Below are positions 45,090 to 51,285 of a stretch of DNA of 51,285 bases, piece after piece (positions within the stretch are counted from its first letter, which is position 1; every line of letters starts with the position of its first letter). Where the stretch lies: assembly GCF_024623065.1 (NCBI RefSeq), contig NZ_JANJZR010000029.1, positions 1 to 51,285 on the forward strand, given 5' to 3'. The notes beneath the pieces were generated by a model. The model was not told where the DNA came from and did no database searches. It saw nothing but the letters and a program-made list of their open reading frames with translations. The stretch is from Bacteroides acidifaciens. GTDB lineage: Bacteria > Bacteroidota > Bacteroidia > Bacteroidales > Bacteroidaceae. The translations under genes were made by a program, and so were the position numbers.

Positions 45090-45829
45090 CCCATCAAAAG
45101 TTTAGTTAATACCAAATCCGCAAACAGAATCAAGACGCTGCTGGACACTACGGAATCCGTAGAAGCCTTTCCCACGGCAATCGATCCACCATCTACCGTA
45201 TATCCGAAGAAAGCAGACACACTTGCAATAATAAACGCGAAAAAGAGGGATTTGATGATACCAGCCCAAATAAACCACTCCACAAACATATATTGCAATC
45301 CATATTCCAGATCGACCGCATTCATCACCCCGGCAAACCAACAGGTGCAAAAGGCACCGATAATTCCGGCAAAGATACTGAACGTCACTAAGATAGGAAT
45401 CACAGTTACCATCGCCGTAATCTTAGGAAGAATCAGGTAGTTTGCCGAATTGATACCCATAATTTCGAGCGCGTCAATCTGCTGCGTCACCCGCATCGTT
45501 CCTAATTCCGAAGCGATATTCGATCCTACCTTTCCTGCAAGAATCAAACACATGATGGAGGAAGAAAATTCCAGCAACATAATTTCACGAGTCACATACC
45601 CCACAGTCCAGCGGGGCATCCACGGACTTTCGATATTCAACTTGATCTGGATGGTAATAACCGCGCCGATGAAAAACGAAATCAACAGCACGATTCCGAT
45701 GGAGTTCACACCTAGTTGCTCCAACTCGTTAAGGTATTGCCGGAAGAACATGCGCATACGTTCGGGACGGGAAAAAGTCCGTCCCATCAGCATGAAATAT
45801 CTCCCGACGGTTCTCAATGCTTTTATCAT
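45086..45829 (-). CDS. MlaE-like ABC transporter permease
   Basis: 247 aa with five or six hydrophobic spans (about 40-60, 85-105, 135-170, 185-210, 222-245) and the conserved MlaE segments GSNIASELGTMRVTQQIDAL and LPKITAMVTVIP. This family forms the inner-membrane channel for lipid transport to or from the outer membrane. It is the first gene of a two-gene operon with the ATP-binding subunit and is divergent from lptB. Confidence 0.93.
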   Translation of the reverse strand: MIKALRTVGRYFMLMGRTFSRPERMRMFFRQYLNELEQLGVNSIGIVLLISFFIGAVITIQIKLNIESPWMPRWTVGYVTREIMLLEFSSSIMCLILAGKVGSNIASELGTMRVTQQIDALEIMGINSANYLILPKITAMVTVIPILVTFSIFAGIIGAFCTCWFAGVMNAVDLEYGLQYMFVEWFIWAGIIKSLFFAFIIASVSAFFGYTVDGGSIAVGKASTDSVVSSSVLILFADLVLTKLLMG

Positions 45830-45848
45830 AACTCACACTATTTGTCTG

Positions 45849-45886
45849 CAAATGTACATTATTTCAGCTTATTTTTACTACATTTG
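45849..45886. promoter_or_regulatory. divergent -7 boxes between mlaE and lptB
   Basis: TACATTTG occurs on the minus strand (45856-45849, towards mlaE) and on the plus strand (45879-45886, towards lptB). Both match TAnnTTTG; no perfect TTTG lies 19 bp upstream of either. Leaders would be short (about 12-15 nt). Confidence 0.6.
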
Positions 45887-45904
45887 CCGCAAAATAACTA
45901 GAAT

Positions 45905-46666
45905 ATGGAAGAAAGCAAGATGGTGCTCCGCACGGAAGACCTGGTTAAGAAGTACGGTAAACGAACCGTTGTGAGCCACGTTTCCATCAATGTGAAGCAA
46001 GGTGAGATTGTGGGTTTGCTGGGACCGAACGGTGCCGGCAAGACGACTTCATTCTATATGACCGTAGGATTGATTACCCCAAATGAAGGACGAATCTTCC
46101 TCGACGACCTGGAGATTACCAAATATCCGGTTTACAAACGGGCACAAACAGGAATCGGTTACCTTGCACAGGAAGCTTCCGTTTTCCGCCAGATGAGTGT
46201 GGAAGATAATATCGCCGCCGTACTGGAAATGACTAACAAGCCCAAAGAATATCAAAAGGAGAAACTCGAAAGCCTGATAGCGGAATTCCGTCTGCAAAAG
46301 GTACGCAAAAACAAAGGTAACCAGTTGTCCGGAGGTGAACGCCGCCGTACAGAGATTGCCCGTTGTCTTGCCATCGACCCCAAATTCATCATGCTTGACG
46401 AACCTTTTGCCGGTGTAGACCCGATTGCCGTAGAAGACATTCAGCAAATCGTGTGGAAACTGAAGGACAAGAATATTGGTATCCTGATTACCGACCACAA
46501 CGTACAGGAGACCCTTAGTATCACCGACCGCGCCTACCTGCTGTTCGAAGGAAAGATTCTTTTCCAGGGTACACCGGAAGAGTTGTCCGAGAATCAAATT
46601 GTGCGTGAAAAGTATCTGAGCAACAGCTTTGTGCTGCGTCGTAAAGATTTTCAGTTGGAGAAATAG
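45905..46666 (+). CDS. lptB: LPS export ABC transporter ATP-binding protein
   Basis: 253 aa. Walker [10 protein letters not shown] (38-46), signature LSGGERRR and Walker [14 protein letters not shown] match LptB, the cytoplasmic ATPase of the LptB2FG complex that extracts LPS from the inner membrane. The LTDxNVQET-type segment ([10 protein letters not shown]) after the H-loop is characteristic of this family. It stands alone on the plus strand, divergent from mlaE and convergent with der. Confidence 0.95.
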   Translation: MEESKMVLRTEDLVKKYGKRTVVSHVSINVKQGEIVGLLGPNGAGKTTSFYMTVGLITPNEGRIFLDDLEITKYPVYKRAQTGIGYLAQEASVFRQMSVEDNIAAVLEMTNKPKEYQKEKLESLIAEFRLQKVRKNKGNQLSGGERRRTEIARCLAIDPKFIMLDEPFAGVDPIAVEDIQQIVWKLKDKNIGILITDHNVQETLSITDRAYLLFEGKILFQGTPEELSENQIVREKYLSNSFVLRRKDFQLEK

Positions 46667-46800
46667 GTTCACCGCAAAAGACACGGAGAACACAGAGTTT
46701 TATTTTATAAGAAGACACGGATTGCCTCAATAATATTTATATAGTTGAGACAGTCCGTGTCTTTGATTTATTATTTCTCTGTGTCCTCTCTGTGGTGAAC
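46667..46800. repeat. inverted-repeat intergenic element between lptB and der
   Basis: The gap from the lptB stop to the der stop is almost wholly an imperfect palindrome. The outer arms begin GTTCACCGC (46667) and end GGTGAAC (46800), with ACACAGAG/CTCTGTGT inside. An inner stem pairs 46712-46730 with 46745-46763 (17 of 19). T-rich segments on both sides make it a likely bidirectional terminator. The outer words look like a dispersed intergenic repeat. Confidence 0.7.
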
Positions 46801-46801
46801 T

Positions 46802-48115
46802 TTACTTCTGCCGAATATAAATATTAACCGGAGTACCTGTCAGATTCCATTTTTCACGCATCTTATTTTCAAGGAAACGTTTGTAGGGTTCCTTTACATA
46901 TTGCGGCAAGTTGGCGAAATAGACAAATGAAGGCACCTGTGTATTCGGCAACTGTGTGATATATTTAATCTTGATATATTTGCCTTTGTTTGAAGGAGGC
47001 GGATATGCCTCTATTAACGGAAGCATTTCTTCGTTCAAACGGGCAGTCGGAATCTTCGTCGTCCGGTGCTCATATACGTTACGGGCTTCTTCAAGCACTT
47101 TCAGGATACGCTGTTTGGTCAATGCGGAAGCAAAGATAATCGGAAAATCGACAAACGGAGCAAAACGGGAGCGGACAGCTTCTTCGAAAGTCTTCTGCAC
47201 TTTAACGGATTTGTCTTCCACCAAGTCCCATTTATTGATAACGACTACCAACCCTTTCTGATTCTTCTGAATCAACGAGAAGATATTCAAGTCCTGGCTT
47301 TCCACCCCTCTGGTAGCATCCAACATCAGAATGCAGACATCCGATCCTTCGATGGCACGAATCGAACGAATTACAGAATAGTATTCCAAGTCTTCATTTA
47401 CCTTGTTCTTTTTACGGATACCGGCTGTATCTACCAGATAGAAGTCGAATCCGAATTTGTTGTAACGGGTGTAAATAGAGTCGCGTGTTGTTCCTGCAAT
47501 CTCAGTCACGATGTTACGGTCTTCACCGATAAATGCGTTCACGATAGAAGATTTTCCGGCATTCGGGCGTCCTACAACAGCAAAACGAGGAATCTCGTCA
47601 TCCAGAATTTCAGAAGCTTCTTTCTTGAATTTGCTGACAATCAAGTCCATCAAATCCCCTGTACCACTTCCCGTAATAGCAGAAATACAATAAGGATCGC
47701 CCAATCCCAGTTTATAAAATTCAGGAGCGTTATATTGCAAATCATGGTTATCCGTCTTGTTGGCAACTATAATCACCGGACTATTGGCACGACGCAGAAT
47801 AGCCGCCACCTGCATATCCAAATCAGTCACACCGTTCATCACATCCACCACGAACAGAATCACGTCCGCTTCATCCACAGCCAGCAATACCTGCTTACGA
47901 ATCTCCTCTTCGAAGATATCATCCGAGTTTACCACCCATCCGCCGGTATCTACGACGGAAAACTCACGGCCCTGCCACTCGGACTTGCCATATTGCCTGT
48001 CGCGGGTCGTGCCCGCTTCTTCATTCACAATAGCCCGACGAGATTTCGTCAGACGGTTAAATAAGGTAGACTTGCCCACATTGGGGCGTCCTACAATTGC
48101 AACTAAATTACTCAT
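46802..48115 (-). CDS. der: ribosome assembly GTPase Der (EngA)
   Basis: 437 aa with two tandem GTPase domains, unique to this family: GRPNVGKST (8-16) with DTGGW, and GRPNAGKSS (about 181-189) with DTAGIRKK. Both have NKxD (NKTDN and NKWDL). A KH-like C-terminal domain starts near 350 ([20 protein letters not shown]). Der is essential for maturation of the large ribosomal subunit. It lies 49 bp after era in the same direction. Confidence 0.97.
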   Translation of the reverse strand: MSNLVAIVGRPNVGKSTLFNRLTKSRRAIVNEEAGTTRDRQYGKSEWQGREFSVVDTGGWVVNSDDIFEEEIRKQVLLAVDEADVILFVVDVMNGVTDLDMQVAAILRRANSPVIIVANKTDNHDLQYNAPEFYKLGLGDPYCISAITGSGTGDLMDLIVSKFKKEASEILDDEIPRFAVVGRPNAGKSSIVNAFIGEDRNIVTEIAGTTRDSIYTRYNKFGFDFYLVDTAGIRKKNKVNEDLEYYSVIRSIRAIEGSDVCILMLDATRGVESQDLNIFSLIQKNQKGLVVVINKWDLVEDKSVKVQKTFEEAVRSRFAPFVDFPIIFASALTKQRILKVLEEARNVYEHRTTKIPTARLNEEMLPLIEAYPPPSNKGKYIKIKYITQLPNTQVPSFVYFANLPQYVKEPYKRFLENKMREKWNLTGTPVNIYIRQK

Positions 48116-48164
48116 AGTTCAATACCTTGTTTTTTCACGACTATCCCAGTCGCATGAATACTCT

Positions 48165-49046
48165 TTAATCTAACTGATAACCGAAATTACGCAATTCCTT
48201 ATCCGAGCTGCGCCAATCCTTATCAACTTTCACATACGTTTCCAAGTAAATGGTCTTCCCAAAGAAATGCTCCAATTCACGGCGAGCCTCAGTAGCAACC
48301 TTCTTCAGCGCCTTTCCCTGCTTACCGATAATGATTCCCTTCTGCGAATCACGTTCCACATAAATTATCGCACGAATCTGAATCTTCTTCGGTTCTTCCT
48401 TAAACTCTTCCACGGCCACTTCCACCGAGTAGGGAATCTCCTTGTCATAGTACAACAAGATCTTTTCCCTGATGATCTCATTCACAAAGAAACGTGCAGG
48501 CTTGTCCGTCCACTGGTCTTTCCCGAAGTAAGGGGGAGAGGCCGGCAGCAATTCCTTGATCCGCTTCATCACATAGTCCACATTGAATTTCGATGCAGCG
48601 GAAATCGGAATAATCTCAGCCTGCGGAAGCAGTTCCTTCCACTCCTCCACCAGCTTGATCAGTTTCTCCTGGTCGGTAAGGTCAATTTTATTGATGAGCA
48701 GAAGCACAGGTACAGTCATCTCACGTACCTTTACCATAAACTCATTATTCTTGTCCGGCGTCTCTACCACGTCAGTCACATAAAGCAAAACATCCGCATC
48801 CGTCAATGCCGAAGTAGAAAAGTTCAACATAGACTCCTGTAGCTTGTAATTGGGTTTCAATACTCCCGGAGTATCAGAAAAAACAATCTGCATTTCATCC
48901 GTATTGTAGATACCCATAATACGGTGACGAGTAGTCTGCGCCTTGAAGGTAGCAATCGAGATGCGTTCACCCACCAGAACATTCATTAATGTAGATTTTC
49001 CGACATTCGGATTTCCTACGATGTTTACAAAACCTGCTTTATGCAT
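48165..49046 (-). CDS. era: GTPase Era
   Basis: 293 aa. The GTPase domain has GNPNVGKST (11-19), DTPGV and NKID. The C-terminal KH domain carries RAIIYVERDSQKGIIIGKQG (about 223-242), the GxxG loop that binds the 3' end of 16S rRNA. Era assists small-subunit assembly. It is followed by der, another ribosome GTPase. Confidence 0.97.
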   Translation of the reverse strand: MHKAGFVNIVGNPNVGKSTLMNVLVGERISIATFKAQTTRHRIMGIYNTDEMQIVFSDTPGVLKPNYKLQESMLNFSTSALTDADVLLYVTDVVETPDKNNEFMVKVREMTVPVLLLINKIDLTDQEKLIKLVEEWKELLPQAEIIPISAASKFNVDYVMKRIKELLPASPPYFGKDQWTDKPARFFVNEIIREKILLYYDKEIPYSVEVAVEEFKEEPKKIQIRAIIYVERDSQKGIIIGKQGKALKKVATEARRELEHFFGKTIYLETYVKVDKDWRSSDKELRNFGYQLD

Positions 49047-49071
49047 TTCTCTTCATTTTATTGGTTGAGAC

Positions 49072-49107
49072 AAAAAAACGCATCGAATCGAAATAGGATG
49101 CGTTTTT
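49072..49107 (-). terminator. terminator after fabH
   Basis: AAAACGCATC and GATGCGTTTT form a stem with a short loop. A T-run follows on the minus strand. It lies 30 bp beyond the fabH stop, between fabH and era, so era is probably read from its own promoter or by readthrough. Confidence 0.85.
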
Positions 49108-49136
49108 GAGTGTTATAGTTCAGTAACTAACGTTAC

Positions 49137-50144
49137 TTATTCCTTCTTTCCGTCATAACCCCACTTCACGTAAACCGCGCCCCAAGTAAATCCGGCACCG
49201 AATGCTGTGAAAATGATGTTATCGCCTTTCTTGAGTTTATCTTCATAATCCCAGATACACAAAGGAAGTGTAGCAGCACTGGTATTACCATAGTGTTCAA
49301 TATTTACCAACACTTTATCCATTGGCACCTCCATACGGTGAGCCACGGCTTCGATAATGCGGACATTCGCCTGATGCGGAACAATCCAGTTAATATTATC
49401 TTTCGTCAACCCGTTCTTTTCTGCGATTGCGGCAGAAACATCCGACATGCTGGATACGGCATATTTGAACACAGTTCTTCCTTCCTGGTGCAGATAATGC
49501 ATTTTATTGTCTACCGTGAAATAAGACGGTGGACAAACCGAGCCACCCGCTTTCATATGAAGGAAAGGCAAGCCCTTGCCATCCGTTCTCAGTATCGAAT
49601 CCATGACACCGTAATCTTCCGTAGTCGGTTCCACCATAAAGGCAGCAGCACCGTCACCAAAGATAGGGCAGGTAGCACGATCTGTATAGTTGACCATTGA
49701 CGACATCTTATCAGCGCCGACAATGATAATTTTCTTATATCTTCCCGAACGGATGAAATTAGCAGCTGTCTCCATCAAATACAGGAAACCGCTACAAGCA
49801 GCCTGCAAATCGAAAGCAAACGCATTCTTCAGTCCGAGTTTATCACAAAGAATAGAAGCTGTAGAAGGGAAGTGATAGTCAGGAGTAGTGGTAGCGACAA
49901 CAACCAAATCAATGTCATCAGGATTAGCACCAGTTTTCTTCATCAACTGTTTGACAGCTTTGCGCGCCATATATGAACTGCCTAATCCTTCCTCATTCAG
50001 AATATGTCTTTCTTTTACTCCGATACGAGTCATAATCCATTCATCGTTGGTATCCACCATCTTTGATATCTCGTCATTAGTCAAGATATAATCGGGAACA
50101 TATCCACCGACTCCTGTGATTACTGCATTTATTTTTTCCATCAA
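49137..50144 (-). CDS. fabH: 3-oxoacyl-ACP synthase III
   Basis: 335 aa (starting at Met1 or Met2). The catalytic triad is visible: Cys117 in [12 protein letters not shown], His in [10 protein letters not shown] and Asn in [10 protein letters not shown]. FabH condenses acetyl- or branched acyl-CoA with malonyl-ACP to start fatty-acid synthesis. It follows rpmF, the usual yceD-rpmF-fabH order. An imperfect stem at 50180-50210 (CAGCC/GGCTG) lies before it. Confidence 0.96.
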   Translation of the reverse strand: MMEKINAVITGVGGYVPDYILTNDEISKMVDTNDEWIMTRIGVKERHILNEEGLGSSYMARKAVKQLMKKTGANPDDIDLVVVATTTPDYHFPSTASILCDKLGLKNAFAFDLQAACSGFLYLMETAANFIRSGRYKKIIIVGADKMSSMVNYTDRATCPIFGDGAAAFMVEPTTEDYGVMDSILRTDGKGLPFLHMKAGGSVCPPSYFTVDNKMHYLHQEGRTVFKYAVSSMSDVSAAIAEKNGLTKDNINWIVPHQANVRIIEAVAHRMEVPMDKVLVNIEHYGNTSAATLPLCIWDYEDKLKKGDNIIFTAFGAGFTWGAVYVKWGYDGKKE

Positions 50145-50227
50145 ACCTATTTTAAATTAGCAATACTATAATACTTAAAGCAGCCGGAGAGAGTTACCCT
50201 CAGGCTGTTTCAGTATGACTGTACTAA

Positions 50228-50413
50228 TTATACAGCTGCTTCTTTCTCAATAGCGAGCTTACCTCTGTAGTAACCGCAAGCGCCACATACAGTGTGGTAT
50301 ACATGCCATTCTCCACAATTCGGACAAATAGCCAAAGTAGGGGCTACTGCCTTATCATGAGTTCTTCTCTTTGCTTGTCTCGTACTTGATTGTCTTCTCT
50401 TAGGATGTGCCAT
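50228..50413 (-). CDS. rpmF: 50S ribosomal protein L32
   Basis: 61 aa. The basic N-terminus MAHPKRRQSSTRQAKRRTHD and the four-cysteine zinc site CPNCGEWHVYHTVCGACGYY are the hallmarks of L32 (zinc-binding form). It sits 12 bp downstream of the YceD gene. Confidence 0.97.
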   Translation of the reverse strand: MAHPKRRQSSTRQAKRRTHDKAVAPTLAICPNCGEWHVYHTVCGACGYYRGKLAIEKEAAV

Positions 50414-50425
50414 TTTCTTAAAACT

Positions 50426-51004
50426 TTAATTATTATCTAATATTTTTTTTAATTCATTCCAGCGAGGGTCAATTTGCTCCTCAACTTCTTCCTCTATTAC
50501 GATGTCCTCTCCACCTGTGTCGAAACTGTCATCGCTATCATCATTCGCATTTGTTTTCAAATGCTTGTTCAATTTACTGGTCATTGCCTTATTGCACTTA
50601 CCGGGAGCATGCACATGCTTCATTGGTATTGAGAGCGCAATAAACTCATACATGAACCATGCAACGTTGATTTCTCCTTCTTCCTCGGGAATCACAATAA
50701 GGTTGTCACCTTCTTCCGCATATTCATGTCCAAACTTCACCATCAGCTTGTCGGAAGAACTGATAGATAGTTCCATATCATCCAGACAACGGTCGCATGG
50801 TACCCACACCATTCCATCTGTCTGGAAACTCAGTTCGAAAGCACGAGAGGTTCTTTTCACGGTTAACGTAACATTCACCTTGCCTTTCTGAACTTCAGGT
50901 CCATCAATGTGAGCGAAGTAAAGATTATCCAATACAAACTCATACTTAGCAGAGTCTGTTTGCATACCTTTCAAGTCAATTCTATATTTATCAAATTTTC
51001 CCAA
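50426..51004 (-). CDS. YceD/DUF177 protein
   Basis: 192 aa. It has the DUF177 pattern: a beta-rich N-terminal half and a CDRCLDD motif (about 74-80) that relates to the paired-cysteine segment of YceD, plus an acidic C-terminal tail (VEEQIDPRWNELKKIL). In other bacteria it is linked to 23S rRNA and L32 levels, consistent with co-transcription with rpmF. Confidence 0.92.
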   Translation of the reverse strand: MGKFDKYRIDLKGMQTDSAKYEFVLDNLYFAHIDGPEVQKGKVNVTLTVKRTSRAFELSFQTDGMVWVPCDRCLDDMELSISSSDKLMVKFGHEYAEEGDNLIVIPEEEGEINVAWFMYEFIALSIPMKHVHAPGKCNKAMTSKLNKHLKTNANDDSDDSFDTGGEDIVIEEEVEEQIDPRWNELKKILDNN

Positions 51005-51046
51005 AGCTTCTCTCTTTTTAAAATCGTTAGCTTACAATTCGGGCGA

Positions 51047-51054
51047 CAAAGATA
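51047..51054 (-). promoter_or_regulatory. -7 box of the yceD-rpmF-fabH promoter
   Basis: Minus-strand TATCTTTG matches TAnnTTTG, about 43 bp before the yceD start. The nearest TTTG upstream is 23 bp away, a little too far, so only the -7 element is convincing. Confidence 0.5.
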
Positions 51055-51170
51055 CAAATAAATATCCTCATAACATACAAATTATCAGTAAATATTCACT
51101 TTTTTAATAGGTATTATAAGGTTTACGAGTGTTAAAAACAATCGTATAATGCCGTGGCACTAAAAACAGA

Positions 51171-51203
51171 AAGCCTCGCCCGTCAAATAGACAAGCGAGG
51201 CTT
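51171..51203 (-). terminator. terminator of the rRNA operon
   Basis: AAGCCTCGC and GCGAGGCTT form a perfect stem just downstream of the 5S rRNA on the minus strand, with T's beyond the stem. The rest of the gap to yceD (51055-51170) is AT-rich with no gene. Confidence 0.8.
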
Positions 51204-51211
51204 CTTCAAAA

Positions 51212-51285
51212 ACGGCGGCTACCTACTCTCCCACTGTTACGCAGTACCATCGGCGTGACGAGGCTTAACTTCTCTGTTCGGAATG
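51212..51285 (-). rRNA. rrf: 5S ribosomal RNA, 3' part
   Basis: The reverse complement contains the conserved 5S segments CCGAACAGAGAAGTTAAGCC and GATGGTACTGC, and ends GAGAGTAGGTAGCCGCCG. About 74 of 110-120 nt are inside the window; the 5' part and the rest of the rRNA operon lie beyond the right edge. Confidence 0.93.

Noticed and set aside
47066..48064. Plus-strand 332-residue frame opposite der
   Set aside because: Shadow of der; no domain.

Overview
The window is chromosomal DNA from a Bacteroides species (Bacteroidota), probably of the thetaiotaomicron/ovatus type. The evidence is the gene content (OmpA, OstA-like and parvulin envelope genes, UpxY, a BACON domain, an RRM protein) and several promoters of the Bacteroides form: TTTG, about 19-20 bp, then TAnnTTTG. 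Almost everything is read from the minus strand, so the text below follows transcription from right to left.

Right flank (about 36.4-51.3 kb), housekeeping: the 3' end of a 5S rRNA and its terminator, then yceD-rpmF-fabH-era-der, convergent lptB, divergent mlaE-mlaF, an RRM RNA-binding protein, tig, clpP-clpX, recQ and a WG-repeat membrane protein. Left flank (about 1.5-12.2 kb): guaB, three consecutive periplasmic PPIase-type genes, an OstA/LptA-like protein, a small membrane protein, mutL and ompA. The far left end holds head-to-head remnants of a VirE/DUF3874 gene and an HU-like gene, marking a decayed mobile cassette.

Between recQ/WG and guaB lies a co-oriented accessory block of about 23.5 kb (12.24-35.6 kb, 20 intact genes and one pseudogene). 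It starts with a UpxY-type NusG paralogue, the antiterminator class that normally heads capsule operons, but no capsule gene follows. Module B (26.5-34.8 kb, visibly AT-rich) encodes a lipoprotein, a membrane protein with a catalytically complete GH13 domain on a probable 4-TM anchor, another membrane protein, a P-loop GTPase with an NKxD motif, two architecturally parallel cytoplasmic domain/coiled-coil/TM/beta-domain proteins (one with a BACON domain), and a lipoprotein aspartyl protease of retropepsin type. Module A (12.2-26.4 kb) encodes a sigma-70-like factor, two small proteins, an M48 metallopeptidase, small secreted proteins (one with a DnaJ-like zinc ribbon, one with 14-residue repeats), a macro-domain protein, and a tightly packed chain: J-like tail-anchored protein, Hsp70 with a novel C-terminus, pseudokinase-AAA+ fusion, DUF3298 protein and a large WG-like membrane protein.

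This block is the main candidate for an undescribed system. It pairs NTP-driven switches (Hsp70, AAA+, GTPase) with membrane proteins and hydrolases (GH13, two proteases, macro domain), under a dedicated antiterminator and sigma-like factor. It resembles in kind the NTPase-dependent conflict or stress systems of bacteria, but its function cannot be read from sequence alone. Regulatory DNA includes a UpxY promoter with a leader of about 460 nt, an array of GCCTATAGGC palindromes at exact 22-bp spacing upstream of it, an 18-bp element shared by two 5' leaders 12 kb apart, and a MITE-like inverted repeat.
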